From: Chitinophagaceae bacterium
GTDB lineage: Bacteria; Bacteroidota; Bacteroidia; Chitinophagales; Chitinophagaceae
Direction of reading: 5' to 3'
DNA length: 64,000 bases
NCBI GenBank assembly: GCA_019638615.1
Contig: JAHBTL010000010.1
Location: 1-64,000 of the forward strand
The notes beneath the pieces were generated by a model, which ran no database searches, was not told where the DNA came from, and saw only the letters and a program-made list of their open reading frames with translations. Both the position numbers and the translations under genes were made by a program. Each line of letters starts with the position of its first letter. Position 1 is the first letter of the stretch. This document shows, one piece after another, positions 8,620-17,259 of the stretch.

Positions 8620-9075
8620 TTAACGGTTTATATTTTTTAATAATTGAATACTTGTGTTGGCGGGAGCAGGATCTGCAGGCACCTGCCATACATCTCCTTT
8701 AATAAAAAATTGTTTTGTTCGTCCGCCGTTATAAAAAACAGTGATAGCTTTTTCAAAAGGACCAAATGCTGCTGCATTATAGCCAACCGTAATTTTCTTT
8801 GATGCCCCCGGCGCTATCGGATCCCGGTTCCATTCGGGGGTGGTACATCCGCAGGAAGCCTGAACATTCTCAATAGTCAAAGATTCCTTACCTGTATTGG
8901 ATATTTCAAATACATGCGTAACCGGCTTACCCTGGGGTATTTTACCGAAATCGAATTTTGTCTCCACCAGCACAAGAGCATCCCTGTTAGAGAATGACTG
9001 CTTTGCTGCCTGCTGTGCCTGAACTGCACCACCCAGGAACGCTGCAATCAATAAAGTAATGAGTATTTTCACCAT
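8620..9075 (-). CDS. DUF1573 domain exported protein, paralogue
   Basis: 151 residues with a signal peptide (AFLGGAVQAQQ, cleavage about residue 21). It contains the same DUF1573 landmarks as its downstream neighbour: FDFGKIPQGKPV, ASCGCTTPEW and GYNAAAFGPFEKAITVF. This is the first gene of the tandem pair and a -7 box lies at 9107-9114. Both genes keep the two Cys of the CGC motif, so redox chemistry or metal contact at that site may matter, although nothing proves it. Function is unknown. Confidence 0.88.
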   Translation of the reverse strand: MVKILITLLIAAFLGGAVQAQQAAKQSFSNRDALVLVETKFDFGKIPQGKPVTHVFEISNTGKESLTIENVQASCGCTTPEWNRDPIAPGASKKITVGYNAAAFGPFEKAITVFYNGGRTKQFFIKGDVWQVPADPAPANTSIQLLKNINR

Positions 9076-9106
9076 CCGAAATATTTATGCCTGCTTAACG
9101 TATTTA

Positions 9107-9114
9107 CAAATCTA
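9107..9114 (-). promoter_or_regulatory. -7 box ahead of the DUF1573 operon
   Basis: Minus-strand TAGATTTG, a perfect TAnnTTTG match, about 32 bp before the ATG at 9075. No obvious -33 TTG is seen. Confidence 0.45.
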
Positions 9115-9229
9115 CATATTGTTGTTTAAATGTGTTAAAACCTGTATTTAAACTTATTGTTTTTTAACAACTTACCCCGTTAACTTGTGCTTTGCATTTT
9201 CCGGCTTATTTTAGCTAAAATAACCCTTT

Positions 9230-9733
9230 ATGAGGCATTTTCTTACCTTCTTGCTGACAATTGGCTCCATATTGCCCGGCTTTTCTCAAAAAGACACCAC
9301 CCATTCCCCGCCGGTATATGCTCAATACCCGCTCCCCCAGTTCTCTATTGTATTGCCCGACAGCACCACAATATATACCAAAGACCAGTTGCCCAAAGGG
9401 AAAAAAGTCATTTTAATACTTTTCAGCCCCGATTGCGATCATTGCAAGCATGAAACAGAGCGGATAAAAAAGAACATTGATTTATTTAAGAAATCACATA
9501 TCGTGATGATCTCTACCATGCCGTTTGAAAAAATCCGCGGCTTTTCCAAAGAATTCAGCCTGGATCAATACAAAAACATTGTAGTGGGCAGGGATCCCAA
9601 ATATTTCTTAGCCGGTTTTTACAAAATCCATTACCTGCCTTTTATTGCCGTATACGATAAAAAACAGCAATTTATCAAGTCGTTCGAAGGCAATCCCAAA
9701 TGGGAAGAATTTGAAAAAGCAGTGCGTAATTAA
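9230..9733 (+). CDS. thioredoxin-like exported protein
   Basis: 167 residues with a signal peptide (cleavage near GFSQK, about residue 20). The domain has the thioredoxin-like core: a strand (VILILFSP), then a CxxC pair C69-D-H-C72 (DCDHCKHE) at the start of a helix, and a cis-Pro-type YLPFIAVYD near the C-terminus. The family resembles TlpA/ResA-type periplasmic thiol:disulfide proteins, so it may reduce envelope disulfides. The ATG at 9230 is preceded by a possible promoter (TTG at 9185 and TATTTTAG at 9207, one mismatch). It diverges from the DUF1573 pair. Confidence 0.8.
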   Translation: MRHFLTFLLTIGSILPGFSQKDTTHSPPVYAQYPLPQFSIVLPDSTTIYTKDQLPKGKKVILILFSPDCDHCKHETERIKKNIDLFKKSHIVMISTMPFEKIRGFSKEFSLDQYKNIVVGRDPKYFLAGFYKIHYLPFIAVYDKKQQFIKSFEGNPKWEEFEKAVRN

Positions 9734-9778
9734 TGTAATCTCAGCTTTTAATCTGGGAATTGATTGAAGTTTGGTTTT

Positions 9779-9912
9779 GAGCGCATTTACCTTCGGTGAT
9801 AAAGTTCAATTTTTCACTCCACACATAACTGTCGGCCGTGGGAGGACAACAACCGGCAGAGGGGTTCTGCAGACGCGTGTCACCACCCCCCTCGAAAAAT
9901 TGAAACGCGCCC
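9779..9912. mobile_element. 134-bp inverted-repeat element with 9-bp target duplication
   Basis: The ends are GAGCGCATTT (left) and, reading inward from the right, GGGCGCGTTT. The element sits between two copies of TTTGGTTTT (9770-9778 and 9913-9921), as expected of a target-site duplication. The inner sequence aligns at both ends with the 20085-20469 element (GGGTGGTGAC near one end; CCCAC..CCG..AGTTATG and GAAAATTTGAA-like words near the other). It holds no coding frame. It ends 68 bp before mdh and may affect its expression. Confidence 0.75.
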
Positions 9913-9980
9913 TTTGGTTTTCAACCAAATACCCTTTACTTTGCTGATCATAAATTTTGAACCTCAAATACGATTGACTC

Positions 9981-10910
9981 ATGAAAGTAACCGTTGTTGG
10001 CGCTGGAGCAGTTGGCGCAACCTGTGCAGATAATATAGCCAGAGCCTCATTATGTGAAGAGCTTGTTTTACTTGATATTAAACAGGGACTTGCGGAAGGG
10101 AAAGCTATAGACATGATGCAGACAGCGGCATTGCTTGGCTTTGAAACAAAAATAACAGGCATTACCAACGATTATAGCAAAACGGCAGGAAGCGATGTTG
10201 TATTAATTACCTCGGGCATTCCCCGTAAGCCAGGCATGACCCGCGAAGAGCTTATAGGCATTAACGCGGGAATTGTGAAGAGCGTTACGCAAAACATACT
10301 GCAGCATTCACCCGATGCTGTCATTGTAATTATCAGCAATCCGATGGATACGATGACTTACCTGGCGCTTACTTCAAGCGGGTTGCCTAAAAATAAAGTC
10401 ATTGGCATGGGGGGAATACTGGACAGTTCCCGGTTTAAATATTATCTCAGCCAGGCCATTCCTGCATCTCCCAATGAGCTGCACGGTGTTGTAATAGGCG
10501 GGCATGGTGATACAACCATGATCCCTTTAACCAGGCTGGCAACTTACCAGGGTACGCCTGTAAGTTCCTATGTGTCTGCGGAAATATTGAAAAAGGTAGC
10601 TGCCGATACGATGGTAGGTGGCGCCACTTTAACCGGGTTGCTCGGCACATCGGCCTGGTATGCGCCGGGTGCATCAGGCGCAGACCTGGTTAAAGCAATT
10701 GTTCGTGATGAGAAAAGGCTGCTGCCCTGCTGTGTTCTGCTGGAAGGCGAATACGGGCAAAAGGATATTTGCCTGGGCGTACCTGTTATAATAGGAAAAA
10801 ACGGATGGGAAAAAATTGTAGATTTCAACCTGAATGATGAAGAAAAGTCTTTGTTTAATAAGTCTGCAGAAGCTGTTCGTAATATGAACAAAGTATTAAG
10901 TACGCTTTGA
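9981..10910 (+). CDS. mdh: malate dehydrogenase
   Basis: 309-residue NAD-dependent malate dehydrogenase of the LDH-like group, which interconverts malate and oxaloacetate in the TCA cycle. Visible are GAGAVG (7-12), D32 at the end of the second strand (NAD specificity), substrate arginines R82 (PRKPGMTRE), R88 and R151, catalytic N120 in SNPMDT, and catalytic H175 in GGHGDTT. The arginine in RKPGMTRE fits malate rather than lactate specificity. Length and ATG start fit the family. The mobile element at 9779-9912 lies just upstream, so a short promoter zone of about 68 bp remains. Confidence 0.95.
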   Translation: MKVTVVGAGAVGATCADNIARASLCEELVLLDIKQGLAEGKAIDMMQTAALLGFETKITGITNDYSKTAGSDVVLITSGIPRKPGMTREELIGINAGIVKSVTQNILQHSPDAVIVIISNPMDTMTYLALTSSGLPKNKVIGMGGILDSSRFKYYLSQAIPASPNELHGVVIGGHGDTTMIPLTRLATYQGTPVSSYVSAEILKKVAADTMVGGATLTGLLGTSAWYAPGASGADLVKAIVRDEKRLLPCCVLLEGEYGQKDICLGVPVIIGKNGWEKIVDFNLNDEEKSLFNKSAEAVRNMNKVLSTL

Positions 10911-11027
10911 TACCGGCAATTAGTACGAAAACCGGAATAATATTTAAGTTCCTGATTCCATGATGCAACCTTTCTGGCTCATTCAATATCCTTATTGAGT
11001 TTGTGATGTTAACTTAAATTCGTGTTT

Positions 11028-11594
11028 ATGAAGGTAATTCTACCCGTTGTTTTTTTTGCTCTTGTTTTTAGCTTACCCGCTTTCAGCCAGGTTCCTTCTT
11101 CCAGGAACCCGCAGATGAACAAGTCGTTAAGCCCTGTTGAAAACGAAAGGATAAGCCCTGAAAAGAACCTGAAAATCAACCCGCTTTTTAACTGGAATCT
11201 TAACCCTTACTTCAATGCGGCTATCAACCCTTCAAGCAATGCACTGATGGACCCCAAGCGAAACACCAAGATCAACCCCCATTTTAACCAGATGTTGAAT
11301 CCATTGCGCAGCTTAAGCCTTAATCCTTTAATGAACGGTAACTGGCTGGGATATTACGCTTTTGATAAATCGGGAAATCATACCGGCTATCTTGTGCGGG
11401 CAGATCAACAGGTGATGATCAGTTTTGATACCAAGGGAAAATGGAATGGTTATATAGTACTCACAGAAAACCAGACCTACCTTTATTACAACCTGCAGGA
11501 CGAATGGACCGGCATGTTTGCCTGCTCTGACGCAGACAGTGGCTTAAATATGTTTAATAAAGAGGGAGAGTGGACCGGCGAATATGCAAAGTGA
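11028..11594 (+). CDS. exported octapeptide-repeat protein
   Basis: 188 residues from the ATG at 11028; a GTG two codons upstream (11022) is also possible. A signal peptide ends near AFSQ (residue 21). Residues 27-106 are ten uninterrupted octapeptides with consensus [NSD]-P-x-x-[NS]-x-x-hydrophobic, for example NPLFNWNL, NPYFNAAI, NPSSNALM and DPKRNTKI. Every eighth residue is Asn/Ser/Asp, always followed by Pro. The C-terminal part (about 107-188) has four WG-like units ending in W-T/N-G (for example GKWNGYIV, DEWTGMFA, GEWTGEYA). Function is unknown; a repetitive surface or periplasmic solenoid is my guess. Confidence 0.85.
   Translation: MKVILPVVFFALVFSLPAFSQVPSSRNPQMNKSLSPVENERISPEKNLKINPLFNWNLNPYFNAAINPSSNALMDPKRNTKINPHFNQMLNPLRSLSLNPLMNGNWLGYYAFDKSGNHTGYLVRADQQVMISFDTKGKWNGYIVLTENQTYLYYNLQDEWTGMFACSDADSGLNMFNKEGEWTGEYAK
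11106..11345 (+). repeat. ten tandem octapeptide codon blocks
   Basis: 240 bp coding for ten exact eight-residue units inside the 11028-11594 gene. The period is 24 bp with no gaps; the DNA copies differ, so the repeat is kept at the protein level. Confidence 0.85.
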
Positions 11595-11619
11595 CGGGCA
11601 TGGCTTTCAATAATGTATT

Positions 11620-12789
11620 TTACCACCTGATTTCCGCCTCCTTTGTTTTAATGACCAGCTCCTGCTTTTCAGATGCTTCTACCCTGCCAATTACCTGCGC
11701 TTCTATCCCGAATTGAGCCGCTGCCTGGATAATGGAATGGGCATGAGCAGGAGGCGTATATACCTCCATTCTGCATCCCATATTGAAAACCTGGTACATT
11801 TCCCGGTCATCGGCTTTGCCTGCCTGCTGTATCAATTCAAACACCACAGGAGGTACAAATAAATTATCTTTCACAATTCTTACATTGCCGGGTACGTATT
11901 TCATACACTTGGTCTGCCCTCCTCCGCTGCAATGAATCAATCCGTGAATGGCATCAAAATGCTGTTCAAGCAATACTTTTAATACAGGGGCATAAGTACG
12001 TGTGGGCGATAATAAAAGTTTACCAATATTCGTTGAAAACCCTCCTGCTTCTATAGCGTCGGTCATTTTATACTGACCGATATATACCACCTTTTCATCC
12101 AATGCAGGTTCAAATGTCTCCGGGTATTTTTCAGCATAATATTTACTAAGTATATCGTGCCGCGCGCTTGTTAGCCCATTGCTGCCCAGCCCGCTGTTGT
12201 AATCCGGTTCGTACTGGCATTTGCCAAAGCTTGCAAAGCCTACGATCACATCCCCCGCCTGTATCTTTTCATTGGTAATGAGTTTTTGCTTAGGCCATCT
12301 TGATGTCATGGTTCCGTTCACAGCAATGGTTCTTACCACGTCGCCCACATCAGCCGTTTCCCCGCCCAGGTATTGAATATGTATGCCATAATTTTTCAAT
12401 CCGTCAAACAGTTCCTGCGACCCGTTGATCACCTGCTCCAGCACTTCACCCGGTATACGTTTTTTATTCCTGTCGATGGTAGAATTAAAAACAAGGTGGT
12501 CATACACCCCAACACACAAAAGGTCATCAAGATTCATAATAATGGCATCCTGCGCAATACCTTTCCATACCGACACATCTCCTGTTTCCTTCCAGTATAA
12601 ATAAGCCAGTATACTTTTGGTACCCGCGCCATCGGCATGCATAATATTCACAAACCGGTCGTCTCCGCCCAGGTAGTCAGGATACATCTTGCAAAATGCT
12701 TTGGGATACAATCCCGTATCGAGCTTTTTAATAGCCTCGTGTACTTCTTCTTTCTGTGCTGAAACACCCCTGTCGTTGTATAAACTCAT
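11620..12789 (-). CDS. purM: phosphoribosylformylglycinamidine cyclo-ligase (AIR synthase)
   Basis: 389 residues of the AIR synthase/PurM-like fold, in the form usual in Bacteroidota. It converts FGAM to AIR with ATP in purine biosynthesis. Visible are the N-terminal MSLYNDRGVSAQK, the ATP/metal region MHADGAGTKS, GGETADVGD, and C-terminal IHCSGGGQTK and QVFNMGCRME. The start at 12789 gives a family-like N-terminus. It is monocistronic here; ribF diverges on the other strand. The related purS gene is at 36095-36349, so the purine genes in this genome are scattered. Confidence 0.92.
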   Translation of the reverse strand: MSLYNDRGVSAQKEEVHEAIKKLDTGLYPKAFCKMYPDYLGGDDRFVNIMHADGAGTKSILAYLYWKETGDVSVWKGIAQDAIIMNLDDLLCVGVYDHLVFNSTIDRNKKRIPGEVLEQVINGSQELFDGLKNYGIHIQYLGGETADVGDVVRTIAVNGTMTSRWPKQKLITNEKIQAGDVIVGFASFGKCQYEPDYNSGLGSNGLTSARHDILSKYYAEKYPETFEPALDEKVVYIGQYKMTDAIEAGGFSTNIGKLLLSPTRTYAPVLKVLLEQHFDAIHGLIHCSGGGQTKCMKYVPGNVRIVKDNLFVPPVVFELIQQAGKADDREMYQVFNMGCRMEVYTPPAHAHSIIQAAAQFGIEAQVIGRVEASEKQELVIKTKEAEIRW

Positions 12790-12848
12790 GATAAATATTT
12801 AAACCGGTGCAAAAGTAAATATTCACAGGTCAATTATCAATTATCCAT

Positions 12849-12856
12849 TAGTTTTG
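12849..12856 (+). promoter_or_regulatory. -7 box ahead of ribF
   Basis: TAGTTTTG fits TAnnTTTG. Its last three bases are the only standard in-frame start codon (TTG at 12854) in front of ribF. If the box is used, that TTG lies before the transcript start and cannot be the real start codon. Confidence 0.5.
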
Positions 12857-12901
12857 CAGCCGCTATTTAGTATTAAACGGCTCCGGAAACAGGAATTTCT
12901 T

Positions 12902-13822
12902 CTGCAGGTACATCAAAACATATCAAATCTTCCTTCTTTTCGCAAAGCGGTGATTACCATCGGAACATTTGACGGCGTTCATACAGGACACCGGCAAATC
13001 ATAGCTCAGTTAAAAGAGGAAGCACGCCGTATTAACGGCGAAACGGTTATTATTACTTTTTTCCCGCACCCCCGTAAAATCATTGGCAAGGATGGCAATA
13101 TACAATTGCTCACCACGCAGGAAGAAAAAACAGAGCTTCTTGAGCAGCAGGGAATTGACCACCTGATAGTAATTCCTTTTACCCCGGAATTTGCCGAACA
13201 AACCGCACAAACCTATATATCGGATTTCCTGGTAGACAAAATTCATCCGCATACCATCATTATTGGCTACGATCACCGTTTTGGGAAAAACCGGGAAGGT
13301 GATTATCGCATGCTGGAAAAATTTGCTTCAGCCTGTGGCTACCAGGTAAAAGAAATTTCCGAAAGGCTGTTAAACGAAATAGCGGTAAGCTCTACCCGTG
13401 CAAGAAAGGCGTTATTGAACGGGGAAACGGAGATTGCCAACGAGCTGCTGGGCTACCCTTATTTTTTTGAAGGAATTGTTGTTGACGGTAATAAACTGGG
13501 CAGAACTTTAGGATACCCCACAGCGAATATAGAGCCCGGCAACCCGGAAAAGCTTATTCCCGGAAATGGCATCTATGCCGTGGAAATAACAGTTAATGGG
13601 GAATGCTTTAAGGGAATGATGAGCATTGGCATACGTCCCACCATCGGAGACTCGCCCAGGGTGATTGAAGTAAATATTTTCGATTTCGATAAAGATATAT
13701 ACGGACAAACCGTACGCGTATATGTGAAGTCTTTTTTAAGATCCGAAGAAAAATTCAATACCCTTGAAGAGCTGAAAGTACAGCTTGCTAAAGACAAAGA
13801 AGAATCTTTGAAAAGGTTATAG
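12902..13822 (+). CDS. ribF: bifunctional riboflavin kinase/FAD synthetase
   Basis: RibF makes FMN from riboflavin and FAD from FMN. The nucleotidyl-transferase motif GTFDGVHTGH and the downstream substrate segment GYDHRFGKNREGD are in the N-terminal half; the riboflavin-kinase segment LGYPTANIE is in the C-terminal half. Homologues begin with M-Q-V-H-like residues, which here are encoded from 12902, where the codon is CTG, with GGAA six bases upstream. The only standard in-frame start is TTG at 12854, inside a -7 promoter box, and it would add 16 residues absent from the family. I therefore place the start at 12902 (306 residues). It converges with yggS, 6 bp away. Confidence 0.87.
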   Translation: MQVHQNISNLPSFRKAVITIGTFDGVHTGHRQIIAQLKEEARRINGETVIITFFPHPRKIIGKDGNIQLLTTQEEKTELLEQQGIDHLIVIPFTPEFAEQTAQTYISDFLVDKIHPHTIIIGYDHRFGKNREGDYRMLEKFASACGYQVKEISERLLNEIAVSSTRARKALLNGETEIANELLGYPYFFEGIVVDGNKLGRTLGYPTANIEPGNPEKLIPGNGIYAVEITVNGECFKGMMSIGIRPTIGDSPRVIEVNIFDFDKDIYGQTVRVYVKSFLRSEEKFNTLEELKVQLAKDKEESLKRL

Positions 13823-13828
13823 CGTTTT

Positions 13829-14488
13829 TCAGCTTCTTGTGCCAAACAGTAAACTACCCACCCTCACAAGCGTGCTCCCCTCCTCGATAGCGATCCTATA
13901 ATCGCCGCTCATTCCCATCGACAAAGTAGTAAGAGGCAAGGTAAAAGGCGGGGACAATAACCGGTCGTATATTGATGTAAGGTACCGGAACTCCTGCCGC
14001 ACGGCTTTGTCATCGCTGGTAAAAGACGCCATTCCCATCAATCCTTTGATCTCAACGTTATGAAGGTCGTGCTTTTGCCCCAGCAATTCCATCAGCTCAT
14101 TTTCATCAAGCCCGAATTTTGTCTCTTCTTTTGCAATGTGCACCTGTAATAATACGGATATTATCCTGTTGCATTTGAGTGCTTGTTTGTTTACTTCTTT
14201 TAACAGTTTCAGGCTGTCAATACCATGTATCATGTATACAAACGGGGCAATGTATTTTACTTTATTGGTTTGCAGGTGACCGATAAAATGCCAGCGTATA
14301 TCTTCCGGCAAAGAACCATGCTTTTCCGTGATTTCCTGCACGTAGTTTTCACCAAAATCCCTTTGGCCCAGATCGTAAAGCGCTTTAATATCGTCTACCG
14401 GTTTGGTTTTAGAAACCGCTACCAGTGCAACATTTTGTTTTATCAAAAAATCTTTTAATTGTTTATACGCTGCTTCATTAACCGCCAT
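13829..14488 (-). CDS. YggS family pyridoxal-phosphate-binding protein
   Basis: 219 residues of the YggS/PLPBP family (fold III alanine racemase-like barrel), which handles PLP homeostasis. K27 in AVSKTKP is the PLP-linked lysine; HFIGHLQTNK and the SMGMSGD and GTRS phosphate-binding ends are present. It is the last gene of a three-gene unit: 1 bp separates it from the DUF5687 permease, which itself follows the ABC ATPase. There is no obvious functional link to the transporter. Confidence 0.93.
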   Translation of the reverse strand: MAVNEAAYKQLKDFLIKQNVALVAVSKTKPVDDIKALYDLGQRDFGENYVQEITEKHGSLPEDIRWHFIGHLQTNKVKYIAPFVYMIHGIDSLKLLKEVNKQALKCNRIISVLLQVHIAKEETKFGLDENELMELLGQKHDLHNVEIKGLMGMASFTSDDKAVRQEFRYLTSIYDRLLSPPFTLPLTTLSMGMSGDYRIAIEEGSTLVRVGSLLFGTRS

Positions 14489-14489
14489 G

Positions 14490-16151
14490 CTAAACTGCTA
14501 TTTTTTTCCAGGGCAAATTACGCAGATTTTGCTGGAGCAACCAACAGGCTGCTAATACTACAGGCAAAAGAACATACAATGCAGCAGGAACTTTAATAAC
14601 AAGATAATGCATTCCTACGAGCGCGGCTACGATCATCATCTGCAGGATAGCCAACAGAAAACGACCGGTTTGCTGACGCGTATTGGGCTGACGCGAAAAC
14701 GGCAGATACTGCTTACCAATACTTCCCAGTATCAGAAAACACAGATAATCATTCGCCAATCCAAATAAAAAATCGTCGAGTATTTTCCAGCCCCATATGT
14801 ATAAGCTGATGGCAAGCATTGCCATATAAATAAAAAGGAAATATTTTATGAACAGGGCAATCAGCCCACCCAGCAACAGTTCGCCTGGTTTTTTAACCGG
14901 CGCGCTCCGGTATATCCACGAAGCCGCAAAATTTTCATTATAAGTAATAAAAAGAAGGGCGTTGGCAACCGTAAACATAGGCAGATATATAAACCAAAGG
15001 AATTTGGTAGTGGAAGAAAGCTCATTCCATGAAGCGCCAACATTTCTTCCGCTGTTAAACACAAAGATGAAGATGAATACAAAAACATATCCAAGCGACG
15101 GGTAGAACTGGAGCTTGAAAGATTTGTCTCTTCCGGTAATATTCCACACCATTTCAAACCCCGCTTTTGACAGGTTCGTTCTCGTAAACCAGGACGACAG
15201 GCGGGTAATCAATGATTTTCTGACCACGCCCTGGTTCTTTTTGGAAACATCCCGCGCTTCTGTATTAATAGCAGAAAGCCGTGCAGTGAAAGAAGGGGCA
15301 AGGTATTTATTTAATATCCAGAAAAGCAACAGGGGCAGACTTACCGCTAAAATGATTACCAACAGATGAGTAAAATCTGCCTGCAAAGTATATACCGACT
15401 CCAAAGCAACCGCCATCCAAACCGGCGGCAACAGGTACGAATACCAATGCAGTTCAAACCTGTCGGCAAATTCAGACATGTTGATCATCCGGGGAATGAT
15501 TTGATAGCCGACGGCAAAAAAAACTGTCATGGCAATCTGGAACCAGGTTACAGCTTCCTTTGCTCTTGCTTCACTGCTGAACCTGAGAACAAGCAGGTAC
15601 AGGAAATAGGTGAAAAAAACCGCCAGCAATACGCTCAGCAGGGTGGTTATGGCTGCTGCCAGGCCAGTAAGAATACCGTATTTCAAACCCACACATACAA
15701 CAGGGATCAGGCACATGGCTATGGTAAACTGAAACAGGTATAGCAGAATATGCACCTGCCTTGCCATAAAAAGCGTACGGCTGTTTACCGGCTTGGGAAG
15801 AATGATCTGGTTGTCGGTGGTATCAAGGAGCACGGTGGAAAAATCGGTAATCAGCGTCATGGCCATCATAAAAATAATATAGGCATGCAGGAAAATCATG
15901 GCCAGGATAAACGAAGGAAGGAAGAAGATCATGGCTCCCATAAAAACACTGAAAAATCCATACACTGCCAGCACCATCAGCAGATGATTCTTATTGTCTG
16001 ACTGATCGCTTTGTCTCCAGTTCATGTATACCCGCCGCTTATCCAGGGTCATTTTGGTTTCGACAATGGCATACAGTTGGGAAATATCAATGCCCTGTCT
16101 CCGGAACACCCCGTCGAAAATATGAACGATCTTCAGCAGCCACTTTTCCAT
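14490..16151 (-). CDS. DUF5687 family multi-pass membrane protein, likely ABC permease
   Basis: 553 residues with about 10-12 hydrophobic segments and no signal peptide motif; the opening pattern (MEKWLLKIVHIFDGVFRRQG, then NWRQSDQSDN) fits DUF5687, a family of ABC-2-type permeases in Bacteroidota. It is directly followed (2 bp upstream in the operon) by the ATPase gene 16154-16924, so the two probably form one exporter. The substrate is unknown. The pairing of an ATPase with a DUF5687 protein is well known in this phylum. Confidence 0.85.
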   Translation of the reverse strand: MEKWLLKIVHIFDGVFRRQGIDISQLYAIVETKMTLDKRRVYMNWRQSDQSDNKNHLLMVLAVYGFFSVFMGAMIFFLPSFILAMIFLHAYIIFMMAMTLITDFSTVLLDTTDNQIILPKPVNSRTLFMARQVHILLYLFQFTIAMCLIPVVCVGLKYGILTGLAAAITTLLSVLLAVFFTYFLYLLVLRFSSEARAKEAVTWFQIAMTVFFAVGYQIIPRMINMSEFADRFELHWYSYLLPPVWMAVALESVYTLQADFTHLLVIILAVSLPLLLFWILNKYLAPSFTARLSAINTEARDVSKKNQGVVRKSLITRLSSWFTRTNLSKAGFEMVWNITGRDKSFKLQFYPSLGYVFVFIFIFVFNSGRNVGASWNELSSTTKFLWFIYLPMFTVANALLFITYNENFAASWIYRSAPVKKPGELLLGGLIALFIKYFLFIYMAMLAISLYIWGWKILDDFLFGLANDYLCFLILGSIGKQYLPFSRQPNTRQQTGRFLLAILQMMIVAALVGMHYLVIKVPAALYVLLPVVLAACWLLQQNLRNLPWKKIAV

Positions 16152-16153
16152 GC

Positions 16154-16924
16154 TCAGCTTTTTAATACGTCTACAAAAGCCCCGGCGGTAGTCTGATGCT
16201 GTTCATCGCCTGTAAGCGCCGTAAAAATATTTTCAAGCGATCCCCTGGCCGCATCGGCTTTCAGGGTTTCGAATGTACCATCCGCCAGGGTTTCGCCTTT
16301 ATTAATAATTACAATCCTGTCGCTGATCTTTTCAACAACATCCATAATATGTGAAGAATAAAAAAGCGTTTTACCCGCCTGCTTCAATTGTGCCAGGATC
16401 TCTTTTACAAGTATTACTGCATTGGCGTCAAGCCCGTTCAATGGTTCATCCAGGAAGATAATATCAGGGTTATGCATTAACCCGGATATGAGCAATACTT
16501 TTTGCCGCATGCCTTTGCTGAAGCCGGTCATGCGCATATTGGCTTTTTCGTCCAGCTCGAACAGCCGGAGCAACTCCCATGATTTTTTTTCGATAACAGC
16601 ATCCGGCAACTGATACAGGCGGCCGGTAAACCGAAGATATTCAAGAGGGGTAAGCACATCATACAGGGCAGCCTGCTCTGGAATATAGCCGATGCTTTGT
16701 TTTATCTGCAAAGCATCTTTTCTTACATCCATACCCAGTACAGTTGCTTCCCCTTCAAAACTATCTATAATACCTGCAAGAATTTTTATGGTAGTGCTTT
16801 TTCCCGCACCGTTGGGGCCGATATAGCCTATGATCTGCGGCTCGTCAATAACAAGGTTAATTCCCTTTAATACATAGGTGCCGTTATAATTTTTTTTCAG
16901 ATCGTGCAGCCGCAGGATATTCAT
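16154..16924 (-). CDS. ABC transporter ATP-binding protein
   Basis: 256 residues with a Walker A GPNGAGKST (36-44), a signature FSKGMRQK (about 135-142), Walker B IIFLDE (155-160) and the switch His in SSHIMD. It resembles ABC-2-type exporter ATPases and begins at the ATG at 16924. It is the first gene of the unit with the DUF5687 permease and YggS. It presumably energises the permease; the substrate cannot be told. Confidence 0.93.
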   Translation of the reverse strand: MNILRLHDLKKNYNGTYVLKGINLVIDEPQIIGYIGPNGAGKSTTIKILAGIIDSFEGEATVLGMDVRKDALQIKQSIGYIPEQAALYDVLTPLEYLRFTGRLYQLPDAVIEKKSWELLRLFELDEKANMRMTGFSKGMRQKVLLISGLMHNPDIIFLDEPLNGLDANAVILVKEILAQLKQAGKTLFYSSHIMDVVEKISDRIVIINKGETLADGTFETLKADAARGSLENIFTALTGDEQHQTTAGAFVDVLKS

Positions 16925-17259
16925 AAGATAATTGAGTTAATTGCCAAAAGAGCAATGCTCTTTTTACATATGGTTATTCAACCGATTGGAAAACAACTCA
17001 AATATAGTTAAAAGCGTTCAGGTTGCAATATACCTCCCGCAACGAGGCATATTTCAAACCGTTGGAGCAGGCTTGCCTGTAAATAAAGGATTGGGCGTGA
17101 GAATGGGTTATTTGTAACCTTGAATGATCGTGAAAATTACGGAGTCTTCAACCTCTTACCCGTCATGGCGAGCCCGCTTAAACAAATCCTGAAATATCTG
17201 GCTGCCTTGCGGGAGAAGCCATCCTCGTGGGGTTGCATTTTCCCATTGCTTTACCTCTT
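16925..17259. other. gap with a repeat-like patch
   Basis: 335 bp without a convincing gene. Around 17160-17225 lies CGTCATGGCGA followed by GCGGGAGAAGCCATCC, a weak copy of the intergenic word also seen at 72-117 and in the 1-190 repeats. Confidence 0.4.

Noticed and set aside
12854-12901. TTG at 12854 as ribF start
   Set aside because: It is part of the TAGTTTTG promoter box and adds 16 residues not seen in the family.
17041-17075. GAGGCATATTTCAAACCG, similar to the element ends
   Set aside because: No inverse end and no flanking duplication could be found nearby, so it cannot be called an element.
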